Assembly: GCF_003480915.1 (NCBI RefSeq)
Contig: NZ_QUKD01000011.1
Coordinates: 178,516 to 242,515, forward strand
Source: Parabacteroides sp. TM07-1AC
GTDB taxonomy: Bacteria > Bacteroidota > Bacteroidia > Bacteroidales > Tannerellaceae
Direction: 5' to 3'
Length of the DNA stretch: 64,000 nucleotides
The translations under genes were made by a program, and so were the position numbers. The stretch's first letter is position 1; every line of letters starts with the position of its first letter. The notes below the pieces were generated by a model. It saw nothing but the letters and a program-made list of their open reading frames with translations. It had not been told where the DNA came from and made no database searches. Of this stretch, positions 9,419-18,665 are shown in pieces.

Positions 9419-10897
9419 TTATTTCATTAATTGTTCGTAATCGAATGTCAGTTCTCTGTTTTTCTCGAAGTCGTATCCGGTCATGCTGCGCAGGCCGTAA
9501 TAGAGGCTCCAGTAATTATATAAGGCAGAGATGTACTCTCGTCGTGCCCGATCTTTTTCGCTGATAGAAGCGTTGAGGTCGAGAATACTTGATTTACCGA
9601 GGATGTATAACTTTTGTGCCACATCGTTTCTGCGTTGAGCCGTCTGATCTGTCTTTTGTGCGATGGTCACTTTATCAGCTTGCAGATTAAACTGTTTGAC
9701 CATCTTGATGACGTTCAGTTCGAAATCGTTGCGTGACTGTTCTACTTCCGTGTATGTCTTGTCTCGGTTACTGAGAGCTACTTTTACCTTTCCTTTACCG
9801 ACACCCCAGTCGAGGATCGGGATGCGTATACCCAGGGTGACCAGTTGCTGGTCTAGCGGATTCCGATAGGCCTCTTTCAGTTTTTCATTGGTCTGTGTCA
9901 AACCGAATTGCATATAAAGGTCGGCTTTGAAACCGCGTGAGGCTTTTGCCTGTGCCACGGCGCTTTCACTTTCCAGACGGCGACGTTGCAGATATTCAGG
10001 TTCGGGGTTATTGGCGTAGGCCAGTTCCAATGCCTGTTTTACTTCAACGCTGAAATGAGGTATTTCTCCGTTGACATCGGCCACTAGTTCGGAGGCGTTG
10101 TTGATGCCCAGATAACTACGTAGCGATTGGATGCAGTCGTCCACTTCGATGCGGGCATTCATCACATTGGTCTGTTCGGTCAACAGGTTCAGTTCCAGTT
10201 GCAACATTTCGTTTTCTGTGATTGTACCTATATTATACCGTCCTTTGGCATATTGGAACAGGGTGTCGGCATTCGCATAGTTGTATTGTGCGATCTCCCA
10301 GTTAGTTTGTGCGGTAGCCAGTTGGAAGAACTGTTGGGTTGCTTGTGCGGCAACCAGTTCAAGTGTTTCCACCAGATTCTTTTTGGATTCGGCATAGCGG
10401 ATAGGTTCGACTTTTCGATCCCACTTGAACTGATTGTATCCAAACAGGTTTTGTTCATATCCTATTACTACCGGTGTACTGTTATATGAACTGGTTTTTT
10501 CTGAAAACAGGTCCAGCCGTTGTAAAGCGGTTTTTACGAAGAGGCTACCCCCGGTAAACGGAATATTCTGGTTGATCGTTAAACCGGCATCTATCATTAA
10601 CTGATTGCGATGTACGAAACTTTCCCCTCCGTCGGGCAAGGTAACCGAGCTGATCGACCGGTTCAGCGAAGGATCGGAGGTGAAAGTAAGACTCGGCAAC
10701 ATGTTTGCCCGGTAGGAACGCCAGTTCCAGTAAGAAGCCCGGAAAGAATGGCGGGCGGCGATGGCCTGGGGAGATTGCTCCTGGGCGATGCGTACTGTCT
10801 CTGACAAGGTCAGGTGTAGTGTATCCTGCGAGTGAGCCGGGAAAGTGGCCAGTGCGGCAAGGAGTATGGATACTATGTAACTCTTTATCTGTTTCAT
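9419..10897 (-). CDS. TolC-family outer-membrane efflux channel
   Basis: A 492-aa outer-membrane efflux protein. The start is set at the ATG at 10897 because the protein then begins with a clean signal peptide (MKQIKSYIVSILLAALATF, cut after A-H-S); the frame stays open upstream to 11020, but those codons cover the enhancer palindrome and are not protein-like. The body shows two OEP repeats with long amphipathic helices (for example L-S-E-T-V-R-I-A near the N-terminus). First gene of the tolC-hlyD-permease-permease operon. A sigma-54-like promoter lies so close (10909-10924) that the transcript may have almost no leader. Confidence 0.9.
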   Translation of the reverse strand: MKQIKSYIVSILLAALATFPAHSQDTLHLTLSETVRIAQEQSPQAIAARHSFRASYWNWRSYRANMLPSLTFTSDPSLNRSISSVTLPDGGESFVHRNQLMIDAGLTINQNIPFTGGSLFVKTALQRLDLFSEKTSSYNSTPVVIGYEQNLFGYNQFKWDRKVEPIRYAESKKNLVETLELVAAQATQQFFQLATAQTNWEIAQYNYANADTLFQYAKGRYNIGTITENEMLQLELNLLTEQTNVMNARIEVDDCIQSLRSYLGINNASELVADVNGEIPHFSVEVKQALELAYANNPEPEYLQRRRLESESAVAQAKASRGFKADLYMQFGLTQTNEKLKEAYRNPLDQQLVTLGIRIPILDWGVGKGKVKVALSNRDKTYTEVEQSRNDFELNVIKMVKQFNLQADKVTIAQKTDQTAQRRNDVAQKLYILGKSSILDLNASISEKDRARREYISALYNYWSLYYGLRSMTGYDFEKNRELTFDYEQLMK

Positions 10898-10908
10898 GCC
10901 AAATAGGA

Positions 10909-10924
10909 TACAAATAGTATGCCA
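10909..10924 (-). promoter_or_regulatory. sigma-54-like (-24/-12) promoter of the efflux operon
   Basis: The minus strand reads TGGCAT-ACTAT-TTGTA: the invariant GG and TTG are kept and the spacing is right, with a T for C at the last position of each element. The -12 TTGTA is the same as in the promoter at 276-292. The predicted start falls about 1-3 nt before the tolC ATG, so a nearly leaderless mRNA would result. Confidence 0.5.
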
Positions 10925-10979
10925 TGTTTGTAATCTGCTGATTTGTAGAAAGTAATAGTTGGATGTTTCTTCTTTTACA

Positions 10980-11013
10980 GTGCGTGAGCGCACGAAAAAC
11001 GTTCGTATTCGCA
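10980..11013. promoter_or_regulatory. Enhancer-like palindromes between tolC operon and regulator
   Basis: ACGAA-AAACG-TTCGT (10992-11006) with flanking CGC and TCGCA repeats the motif at 360-374. Directly beside it GTGCG-tgag-CGCAC (10980-10993) forms a second small palindrome. The centre of the first lies 90 bp from the sigma-54 promoter. The site sits between the efflux operon and the NtrC-type regulator gene and could serve both. Confidence 0.6.
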
Positions 11014-11065
11014 CACACATGCAACTACTTTTATACGTATCTTTACAACCAAATCAGATACAGGA

Positions 11066-12430
11066 ATGAAACAAGGGAAGATATTGATCATCGATGATAA
11101 TGAAGATGTGCTTTTTGCATTGAATCTGTTGTTGGAACCTTATGTCGAACAGATACGTGTAACGACACAGCCGGAACGGATCGAGCATTTTATGGAGAGT
11201 TATGTGCCCGATGTTATTTTACTGGATATGAATTTCCGGCGGGATGCTATCAGTGGGCAGGAAGGTTTCTTCTGGCTTGAGAAGATAAAAAAGACTGATC
11301 CGGACGCCGTCGTTCTTTTTATAACCGCTTATGCAGACACCGAAAAGGCAGTACGTGCCATCAAAGCCGGAGCTACCGATTTTATACCCAAACCCTGGGA
11401 GAAAGAGAAGTTGCTTGCCACCTTGTCCGCTGCCCTGAAACTCCGTGAGAGCCGTACCGAGGTGCGGTCGCTGAAGCGTCAGGTCGCTGCTCTTGAAAGC
11501 TCGGAAAACGATGGGTTTGAGATTATCGGTGAAAGCAATGCCATGCAGGAGATATTCACGACCATAGAGAAGCTGCGCGATACCGATGCGAATATCCTGA
11601 TACTGGGAGAGAACGGCACGGGCAAGGATCTTGTGGCGCGTGCTTTATATCATCATTCGCCGCGTAACAACCAGGTCTTTGTCGGGATCGACCTGGGGAG
11701 TATTCCCGAACAGCTTTTCGAAAGCGAACTGTTCGGATATGAGAAAGGAGCCTTTACGGATGCCCGCCGCGATAAGCCGGGACGTATGGAGGTGGCAACC
11801 GGCGGTACACTGTTCCTCGATGAAATCGGTAACCTGAGTATGCCCATGCAGGCCAAATTGCTGACAGCCATAGAAAAACAGCAGATCACCCGTTTGGGTG
11901 CAACCCGTCCGATCTCTATCGATGTCCGCCTGATCTCGGCAACCAATATGAATATTCATGCGATGGTAGGGCAGGGAACTTTCCGCCAGGATTTACTATA
12001 CCGTATCAATACGATCGAACTGCATATTCCCCCATTGCGGGAACGTGGTAATGATATCCAGCTGCTGGCTGACTATTTCCTGGCACGTTATGCCCGGAAA
12101 TACAAGAAAGAGATCAGAGGACTGTCGCGTGACGCGCGGAGCAAGTTGCAAAATTATAACTGGCCCGGCAATGTTCGTGAGTTGCAGCATGCGATCGAAC
12201 GTGCTGTGATTTTGTCTGACGGTACGATGCTGAGACCGGAGAATTTTATGCTGCAGCCGACGGTCTCCAACAAGACTGCGGACCTGGAAGAACTTAACCT
12301 GAGTATCCTGGAGAAGGAAGCGATCGAACGGGCTTTGCGGCGTGCCGAAGGAAATGTGACGCGGGCTGCAGAATTATTGGGAATTACTCGTTTTGCCTTG
12401 TACCGGAAACTGGATAAGCTGGGCCTATGA
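11066..12430 (+). CDS. NtrC-type sigma-54-dependent response regulator
   Basis: A 454-aa regulator in three parts: receiver domain (1-120, phospho-acceptor D54 in I-L-L-D-M-N-F), AAA+ sigma-54 activation domain (about 145-375, Walker A G-E-N-G-T-G-K-D, E-L-F-G-Y then GAFTDA at 228-233), and a Fis-type helix-turn-helix at the C-terminus (R-A-A-E-L-L-G-I-T-R-F-A-L-Y-R-K-L). The sigma-54-contacting loop reads GAFTDA rather than GAFTGA. It is divergent from the efflux operon and overlaps the kinase gene by 4 bp (ATGA), so the pair is translationally coupled. Inference: activates the sigma-54 promoters at 10909 and 276. A weak -7-like box (TATCTTTA, 11038-11045) precedes it. Confidence 0.93.
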   Translation: MKQGKILIIDDNEDVLFALNLLLEPYVEQIRVTTQPERIEHFMESYVPDVILLDMNFRRDAISGQEGFFWLEKIKKTDPDAVVLFITAYADTEKAVRAIKAGATDFIPKPWEKEKLLATLSAALKLRESRTEVRSLKRQVAALESSENDGFEIIGESNAMQEIFTTIEKLRDTDANILILGENGTGKDLVARALYHHSPRNNQVFVGIDLGSIPEQLFESELFGYEKGAFTDARRDKPGRMEVATGGTLFLDEIGNLSMPMQAKLLTAIEKQQITRLGATRPISIDVRLISATNMNIHAMVGQGTFRQDLLYRINTIELHIPPLRERGNDIQLLADYFLARYARKYKKEIRGLSRDARSKLQNYNWPGNVRELQHAIERAVILSDGTMLRPENFMLQPTVSNKTADLEELNLSILEKEAIERALRRAEGNVTRAAELLGITRFALYRKLDKLGL

Positions 12431-13428
12431 AACGTTATATCGTCCCGATAAAGATCCTGCTGATTGTCTTGCTTTCGCTGGCAGTCGCTTTCTTGCTATT
12501 GAAAGGTCTTTACTTCACATCGGTTATGGTGGGAGCTATCTTGATTATATTGGCTGTTTCCCTGTACCTGGACCAGCAGAAGGCAATCCGCCGGATGGAA
12601 CATCTGATAGCGAATATCCATTACGGCGACCTGAATCTTTCTTTCCCGGTACCTTCTTCGGGAGATGCCGAAGCCCAGCTGACCCGTTCGATGAACGAGG
12701 CGTTGAATGCATTCCGTTCCCGGCTCTATAATGCAGTGGTAGCGGAGGCAGAAACGGATGCCTGGCAGAAACTGATCCGTGTGCTTACGCATGAGATCAT
12801 GAACTCGATCGCTCCCATTATCTCCCTGTCGGAAACGGTTACCGAGCGGGCCACTTTGAATGGAATGAATGAACGTGATTATGCAGTTATGCTCCAGGCA
12901 ATACAAACCATTCACCGTCGTAGCAAAGGGTTGCTCGACTTTGTGGAGAATTACCGCAAGTTGACGCGCATCCCGACTCCTACCATGCAGATATTCCCGG
13001 TATCGACTTTGTTCAGCGACTTGCAGAAACTGGTTCCGGCAGAAGGCATACAGGTCGTTTACTCCATTCGCCCGAGCGAATTGCGGTTGTATGCCGATCG
13101 GAGCATGATCGAACAAGTCCTTATTAATTTGTTAAAGAACGCGGTAGAAGCCTGTTGTGACAATGAGTTTCCTGAAATCCGCATAGAGGCTTTCAGACGC
13201 GACGGCATGCCGGTAATTACCGTGACAGATAATGGCAGCGGTATTGTTCCTGAAGCGTTGGATAAGGTATTTGTACCTTTCTTTACTACCAAACAAGGAG
13301 GATCGGGTATCGGATTGAGCGTCTGCCGGCAAATATTGAACCGGCATGGCGGAAATATTACTGTTACTTCAGAGATGGAAAAAGGAACGACATTTACTAT
13401 GCAGTTCCCCGGTACACGTTCTATCTAA
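12427..13428 (+). CDS. Sensor histidine kinase, partner of the sigma-54 regulator
   Basis: A 333-aa kinase with two closely spaced N-terminal membrane helices (about 5-25 and 30-48) and practically no periplasmic loop, a HAMP-like stretch, a HisKA-type dimerisation helix with H122 in T-H-E-I-M-N-S, and a complete HATPase domain (N-L-L-K-N-A-V-E, D-N-G-S-G-I, G-G-S-G-I-G-L-S). It starts inside the last codons of the regulator gene (ATGA overlap), so the two form a cognate pair. With almost no extracytoplasmic part, it may sense the membrane or the transporter itself (inference). It ends 4 bp before the convergent hybrid kinase gene. Confidence 0.9.
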   Translation: MKRYIVPIKILLIVLLSLAVAFLLLKGLYFTSVMVGAILIILAVSLYLDQQKAIRRMEHLIANIHYGDLNLSFPVPSSGDAEAQLTRSMNEALNAFRSRLYNAVVAEAETDAWQKLIRVLTHEIMNSIAPIISLSETVTERATLNGMNERDYAVMLQAIQTIHRRSKGLLDFVENYRKLTRIPTPTMQIFPVSTLFSDLQKLVPAEGIQVVYSIRPSELRLYADRSMIEQVLINLLKNAVEACCDNEFPEIRIEAFRRDGMPVITVTDNGSGIVPEALDKVFVPFFTTKQGGSGIGLSVCRQILNRHGGNITVTSEMEKGTTFTMQFPGTRSI

Positions 13429-13432
13429 AACT

Positions 13433-16108
13433 CTACAGAAGTTCCGATATTTTCTGTTTCAGGCTGTCCGGCTTGATTGGTTTGGCTACATAATCATTGA
13501 ACCCGCTTTGCTTTACGCGTTGCTCATCTTCGGCAAATGCAAAAGCGGTTACAGCAATAATAGGTATGACCGTGTTGTCCTCACGTATTTCCCGGGTAGC
13601 CTGGTAACCGTCCATGAGCGGCATTTTGAGGTCCATCAGGATCATGTCCGGATGATATTTCTTATACAGTTCTACAGCTTCCTGCCCGTTCCACGCATGG
13701 ATAAGGTTGTATTCTTTTAATATGGCTTTTATATAAATGTAATTGCTTTCATTATCCTCGGCTATCAGCAAAGTCGCCTTTTTACTGTCACTGCCGGTAG
13801 AAGCATTACTCTGTATTTCAATTCTGGCTGGTCCGGGAACCGCCATATGCGACTCTTCGATCACTGAATCAGGCAGTGTGAACCAGAAAGTCGATCCTTC
13901 TCCCAATTCCGATTCCACACCGATCTCTCCTTCCAGCTTCTGCACGATCATCTGGCAGATAGACAGCCCGAGTCCTGTCCCCTGTGCGAAATTATCCAGT
14001 TTGACAAAACGTTGGAAGACACTGTCCTTGATGCTTTTATCAATACCGCACCCCGTATCGGTTACGAAGAATTTCAGTTTGTTTTCTTTATGTTTGTATC
14101 CGAAACGTATGCTTCCTTCTTTGGTGAATTTGATCGCATTGTTAATGAAGTTGGTCATAACCTGCGACAGGCGGTTTTTGTCGGTCCTGATAATGCAATG
14201 CGACATTTTTTCTGTGAATGAAACCTTTACACCCTCGGCTGCTTTCAGGCGCGATGTTTGTTCTATGTCACATAACAACTGATTGATGTCGACATCCGAG
14301 TAGACGAATTCAAGCGTGTTGGCCTCGATCTTTGCCAGGTCGAGAATATCGTTTATCAATTGTAACAGGAGCTCGTTGTTATTGTTGATGATACTGATAT
14401 ATTCTTCCCGTTCTTCCAGTTCGTCAGTCATGGCGAGCAACCCGGAGAAACCGACGATCGCATTCAGAGGCGTACGTATCTCATGGCTCATGTTGGCAAG
14501 GAATGCCGATTTCAGGTGGTCGGATTCTTCCGCTTTCTCTTTTGCCAGTCTCAGCTCGTTTTCGGCCAGTTTCTGTCTGGTGACATTCTCTTTTTTGAAT
14601 ACGACACCCAATAAATTGTCTTTCGAGTCTATGATCGGATTGGCAAATACATGCGTATATTCGCCCGGAGCACATTGTTTAGTTAATTCGAAAGGCTTTT
14701 TACTTTCCATGGCGGATATCAGTGCACATTCGTCGCAGAAAGGCTTTTGTCCGTTTTTAACCAGGCAACAGTTTGTGGGACCGTATTGGGGTCTGCACGG
14801 CATTTTGATCTGGTTTTCCCATTTCACCGAGTAATCCGGTTTGATAAAGCGGATGGAAGACTGTATGTTATTCATAATAATAACATTGTCTTTCTGTATA
14901 TCCAGCAGTTTGTCTTTCAGCCGGTTGGTTTTGAACAGGAAGAACAGGATCATGACCAGGAAGAGCAATAATACGCAGGCCACGATCAACAGAATCTCGA
15001 ATCTGTACTTCACGAACAGATTCCCGTCGGTGTTGATCAATATAGAATCATCGGGTAAACTACCTTTTTCAATGTTGAATTCTTTCAGCTTTTTGGCATC
15101 GAAAGTGTAGGTGTTAGGTATATTTATCGTCTCTATATCTGTAAGCTGTACCTTTTTTGTCTGGATATCGATAGTCTGCCTGGCCAGATCTTTTCCTATC
15201 GGACGGTATTTAGGGATATAACCTCCTATAGCCCAGTGACCGAGTCCGATCGATGTCAGAGTGAAAGCCGGGAGAGTCGGGTTGCCGGACATCATGGTGT
15301 AAGTCGCATTACCTACATAATAGCCATCGTTTACATCTACACGCCATGTACCTAACAAGATAACAGTTTCTTTGGGTAGCTTTTTTATTTGTTCGACAAT
15401 CGTATAAATATTGTTCTTTCGTCCGTCCAGTAAGATCAGGCTTTGCTCCGGAAATTCTCTCAACTCTTTTTTTACCAGTGCCTGCAGGGCGATACCGCCG
15501 TAGCTGTTGTCTGTTATTAATGCGAAATGTTTTGTCGCAGGATAAAGGTCCAGGGCCAGTTTAAGGTTCTTTTTTATATCGTAATTATAGGTAAATCCCG
15601 TGAGATGATATCCTTTGTCGGCATAACTTTTGATATCTATGCTTTCCGGCTCCCATTCACTCATCCTGGTACTGGAGTCCGGCAGTATGACGGCATTGCT
15701 GCTGACCATACCGCATATGACAGGTATGTCTATCAGAATCGGATGGTCTTGTGAGAGGTAGGAAGCCCATCCTTCTTGCCCTAAGATAACTATAATCTGC
15801 GGAGTATTTTCGTTCTTGTATTTTTCCAGCAAGGTTTCCATTTTTTTCTTCCACAAAGGAGCCTCCGGCAAACTTTTGCAGTTCATGTTTTCGATGATGA
15901 CCGGTGCGGTGCCCCCCAGACGTTTGTATTCCTCCATAAATTCGGAGATGTTCTGAGTCGTATTGCGGGTGTCCGGGTTATAGGAGCTGATGATAAGAAT
16001 GGGGTGGGTATCCTCTTCAGCATGACATGGGATAGTCAACGATAAGCATACAAGTATAAACAATATTCGTATGTGGTGTATTCTATTTCTTAAAGTTGTA
16101 TTAAACAT
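13433..16108 (-). CDS. Hybrid sensor histidine kinase with periplasmic binding-protein-like sensor
   Basis: An 891-aa protein: signal peptide (1-30), a periplasmic domain of about 330 residues with the alternating beta/alpha pattern of ABC-type substrate-binding proteins, one membrane helix (about 370-392), a PAS-like domain with several cysteines (C-C-L-V-K-N-G, C-D-E-C, possibly metal- or redox-sensitive), HisKA with H542 (M-S-H-E-I-R-T-P-L), HATPase (N-N-A-I-K-F-T, D-T-G-C-G-I, G-T-G-L-G-L-S) and a C-terminal receiver with D826 (I-L-M-D-L-K-M-P). No DNA-binding domain is present, so its output must pass through another protein by phosphorelay or through the receiver. It stands alone, convergent with the sensor kinase at 13428, and has its own promoter. 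Confidence 0.9.
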   Translation of the reverse strand: MFNTTLRNRIHHIRILFILVCLSLTIPCHAEEDTHPILIISSYNPDTRNTTQNISEFMEEYKRLGGTAPVIIENMNCKSLPEAPLWKKKMETLLEKYKNENTPQIIVILGQEGWASYLSQDHPILIDIPVICGMVSSNAVILPDSSTRMSEWEPESIDIKSYADKGYHLTGFTYNYDIKKNLKLALDLYPATKHFALITDNSYGGIALQALVKKELREFPEQSLILLDGRKNNIYTIVEQIKKLPKETVILLGTWRVDVNDGYYVGNATYTMMSGNPTLPAFTLTSIGLGHWAIGGYIPKYRPIGKDLARQTIDIQTKKVQLTDIETINIPNTYTFDAKKLKEFNIEKGSLPDDSILINTDGNLFVKYRFEILLIVACVLLLFLVMILFFLFKTNRLKDKLLDIQKDNVIIMNNIQSSIRFIKPDYSVKWENQIKMPCRPQYGPTNCCLVKNGQKPFCDECALISAMESKKPFELTKQCAPGEYTHVFANPIIDSKDNLLGVVFKKENVTRQKLAENELRLAKEKAEESDHLKSAFLANMSHEIRTPLNAIVGFSGLLAMTDELEEREEYISIINNNNELLLQLINDILDLAKIEANTLEFVYSDVDINQLLCDIEQTSRLKAAEGVKVSFTEKMSHCIIRTDKNRLSQVMTNFINNAIKFTKEGSIRFGYKHKENKLKFFVTDTGCGIDKSIKDSVFQRFVKLDNFAQGTGLGLSICQMIVQKLEGEIGVESELGEGSTFWFTLPDSVIEESHMAVPGPARIEIQSNASTGSDSKKATLLIAEDNESNYIYIKAILKEYNLIHAWNGQEAVELYKKYHPDMILMDLKMPLMDGYQATREIREDNTVIPIIAVTAFAFAEDEQRVKQSGFNDYVAKPIKPDSLKQKISELL

Positions 16109-16144
16109 TGATACCTTATCTGTTACAGTCCTTAATCCCGGCTA

Positions 16145-16152
16145 CAAAAATA
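16145..16152 (-). promoter_or_regulatory. Bacteroidetes -7 promoter box
   Basis: TATTTTTG on the minus strand, 37 bp before the start of the hybrid kinase gene. Matches TAnnTTTG. Confidence 0.45.
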
Positions 16153-16212
16153 GACATTATTTGTGAGGTATGCAGAACTATGGCAAAGAAAAACGCAAGA
16201 AAATCAAGGGTA

Positions 16213-18603
16213 TCATATTTCAATCATGATGCCGATGCTGGGTAATAAGGTCCCAGTCATACGTTCTACAGGCTTCAGTTCATACCGTTGTTCACCCCTG
16301 GGAGCTTCGGGATTTACGATCTTTCCCGTTTTTATGTATACATCCTGCTCTTTGTATTTCGAATTAAGTACATTTTGCAGGTCGATATAGAAGCCGAGCA
16401 TGATTTTGTTCAGGTAAAACGTCTTGTCCACACGCAGGTCCAGCTGGGTAAACGGTTTCAGGCGCTCGCTGTTGAAGCGGCTGTAATCGTAGTAAAGGCT
16501 ACCGCTGGCATCCCACGCTTCCACATAACTGCTCTTTTCTACGTCGTAAGGAGTATAGGGAGCACCGCCGACTACCCGGAGTTTGGCTCCTATATCCCAG
16601 TTACGGGGGAGGGAATACGTCCCGCTGAATGTGAAGAGGTGCTTATTGTCCCAGGCAGAAGGCAGGTATTTGCCTGTATTTCTGCCGTCCTTAAATTCAC
16701 TTCTCACATACGTATAGGAGGCGATGAAGGTAAGCCCTTTATAATTGTACCAGCGTCCCATCAGCTCCATCCCGTAGGCGCGTCCGGTAGCTGTGGAAGT
16801 AACGGCTTCATTTCCCAGTACACCGTAGTCGGTCCCTTTGGAGGCGAGCGGAATGCTGTCGATGACCGACATCGGGTAACGATTATAATGCTTGTAGAAT
16901 CCCTCAGCCGTGAATTTCAGATAAGAAGAAGGGCGGTATTCCAGTCCGAGACCCGCCTGGTCGCTGCGGATATATTGCAGGCCGTTGGACTTATTGATAT
17001 AATTGCCGTTATTGTCTTTGAAACCCATCACGGTGTAAGGAGGAAGCTCGTAATAACGTCCGGCATTGGCATTCAGGTAAACGTCCCCGGCAATCCGGTA
17101 GGAAAGTGACAGGCGCGGGGACAATTGGTCGAGCATGTTATTCATTTCGGATGAATAATTGCTGGCATCCGTACGAAGTCCCAATGATGCGGTAAAACGC
17201 TCATTGTCGCTTTCATAGATGGCAGTGGCATATAATCCCCATTTCCATATCCCCAGGTCGGTCCGGTAGGTAATCTCGTAGGGATTGGTCGTAAATTGTT
17301 TCTGAAAAGTGTGATTGGTATATTCCGAGTAGTCGACGTTGCCGCCTACCTGCAATTGTATGTAAGGGAGACGGAAGATATTCTCACTGCGGAATTTGTT
17401 CTCGATCTCGTCCGAACGGTAATTCAGCGTCAGGTTATCTGGCGTACTTTCGTCATTATCACGATATTTGATGTTTTTGTTGTTCATCTGGCTGCGGCTG
17501 GCGATCAGCGAATAGATATTTTTTCCTGCATAATGCTTGTAGACGGCTCCCAGCGTATAGGTCTTTTGCTTGACAACCGGCAGGTAAGCCAGGATATACT
17601 GGTTCTTCTCGCTCATGTCTTTCATTCCGGTATTCAGTTTCATATCGTCGATAGCTCCCAGACCGAGAAATGTCAGTTCGTTTTTCTTGTTGAAAGAATG
17701 TTTTATCTTGAACTGTGCGTCCGTGAAGGTCGGCAGGAAAGGAAGCCCGATCATATCGAACAGGAATTGCAGGTATGACCGCCTGACGGATACCTGGTAA
17801 GTCGTTTTATCTCCCATAGGTCCGTTGACTGACACCCCTATATCGGAAGCTCCCAATACGCCGCGTAAGGAGAACTTTTCCTTATTCCCGTCCTGTAGTT
17901 TGAAATCCAGTACGGAGCTCAGCGCGTTTCCCCTGGCTGCCGGAAAAGCTGCCGAATAGAAATTCACTTCACGTATGAAATCCGGATTAATGATCCCGAC
18001 CGGTCCGCCTGAAGCCCCTTGTGTGGAGAAATGGTTGATATTCGGAATTTCTACCCCATCCAGGAAAAAACGGTTTTCTGACGGTCCCCCGCCTCTCACC
18101 ATCAAGTCATTTCGGAATGCAGCCGTCGAAGCCACTCCGGGAAAAGACTGGACGACGCGTGATATATCCCGGTTTCCGCCGGCACTCTTTTCAATCTCTT
18201 TAAATCCTATGACGCGCAAGCCGAGCGGACTTTCAGCCGTTTTACGGAACGGGGAGGCGACGACGCTCACTTCCTGCAGGCTTTCGCTGGCAGGTTCCAG
18301 CTCGATCGGGAAAAAGATGTCTTTATTGGCGACGCGGAATTCTGCCGTTACCGTCGGTTTATATCCCAGAAACGAAGCTTGCAGGCGATAGCTGCCGGGC
18401 GTGATTCCGGTTATTTCAAAATGGCCGACAGAGTCGGTGGCTGTACCCTGTGTCGTATTCCATATGATCACGGTTGCGTAGGGAATAGGTTCCCCGCTGG
18501 CGGCTTCTTTTACTATGCCTTTGACGGAATAGGTTTTTTGTGCTGTCATTACCAGCGGACAAATCACGGAGAGTAGGATGGAGCAAATGAATTTCCAGTA
18601 CAT
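16213..18603 (-). CDS. TonB-dependent receptor with N-terminal carboxypeptidase-regulatory-like domain
   Basis: A 796-aa outer-membrane receptor: signal peptide (1-21, cut after M-T-A), a CarboxypepD_reg-like beta-sandwich (about 25-110, with G-x-P-I-P-Y-A-T-V), a plug domain (about 120-230, with V-R-G-G-G-P-S-E-N-R-F-F-L-D-G-V-E) and a barrel of about 560 residues. No SusD-like partner or glycan-degrading enzyme sits beside it, so it is not a typical polysaccharide-utilisation SusC; a siderophore, cobalamin, metal or peptide is as likely (inference). It is divergent from mnmD; both have recognisable promoters in the 62-bp gap. Confidence 0.92.
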   Translation of the reverse strand: MYWKFICSILLSVICPLVMTAQKTYSVKGIVKEAASGEPIPYATVIIWNTTQGTATDSVGHFEITGITPGSYRLQASFLGYKPTVTAEFRVANKDIFFPIELEPASESLQEVSVVASPFRKTAESPLGLRVIGFKEIEKSAGGNRDISRVVQSFPGVASTAAFRNDLMVRGGGPSENRFFLDGVEIPNINHFSTQGASGGPVGIINPDFIREVNFYSAAFPAARGNALSSVLDFKLQDGNKEKFSLRGVLGASDIGVSVNGPMGDKTTYQVSVRRSYLQFLFDMIGLPFLPTFTDAQFKIKHSFNKKNELTFLGLGAIDDMKLNTGMKDMSEKNQYILAYLPVVKQKTYTLGAVYKHYAGKNIYSLIASRSQMNNKNIKYRDNDESTPDNLTLNYRSDEIENKFRSENIFRLPYIQLQVGGNVDYSEYTNHTFQKQFTTNPYEITYRTDLGIWKWGLYATAIYESDNERFTASLGLRTDASNYSSEMNNMLDQLSPRLSLSYRIAGDVYLNANAGRYYELPPYTVMGFKDNNGNYINKSNGLQYIRSDQAGLGLEYRPSSYLKFTAEGFYKHYNRYPMSVIDSIPLASKGTDYGVLGNEAVTSTATGRAYGMELMGRWYNYKGLTFIASYTYVRSEFKDGRNTGKYLPSAWDNKHLFTFSGTYSLPRNWDIGAKLRVVGGAPYTPYDVEKSSYVEAWDASGSLYYDYSRFNSERLKPFTQLDLRVDKTFYLNKIMLGFYIDLQNVLNSKYKEQDVYIKTGKIVNPEAPRGEQRYELKPVERMTGTLLPSIGIMIEI

Positions 18604-18618
18604 CAGACTATTTTTTTA

Positions 18619-18626
18619 CAAAGATA
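18619..18626 (-). promoter_or_regulatory. -7 promoter box for the TonB-dependent receptor
   Basis: TATCTTTG on the minus strand, 16 bp before the receptor ATG; matches TAnnTTTG. Confidence 0.6.
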
Positions 18627-18636
18627 ATATTTTCTC

Positions 18637-18644
18637 TACCTTTG
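18637..18644 (+). promoter_or_regulatory. -7 promoter box for mnmD
   Basis: TACCTTTG on the plus strand, 22 bp before the GTG start of mnmD. Back to back with the receptor promoter. Confidence 0.6.
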
Positions 18645-18665
18645 CAATATTAATAGAGATATATC

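Noticed and set aside
10898..11020. Upstream extension of the TolC-like protein by 41 codons
   Set aside because: It would cover the enhancer palindromes and put a non-signal sequence before a good signal peptide; start placed at 10897.
16288..17109. 273-codon plus-strand frame opposite the TonB-dependent receptor
   Set aside because: Shadow of the receptor barrel region; no signal, promoter or family motif.
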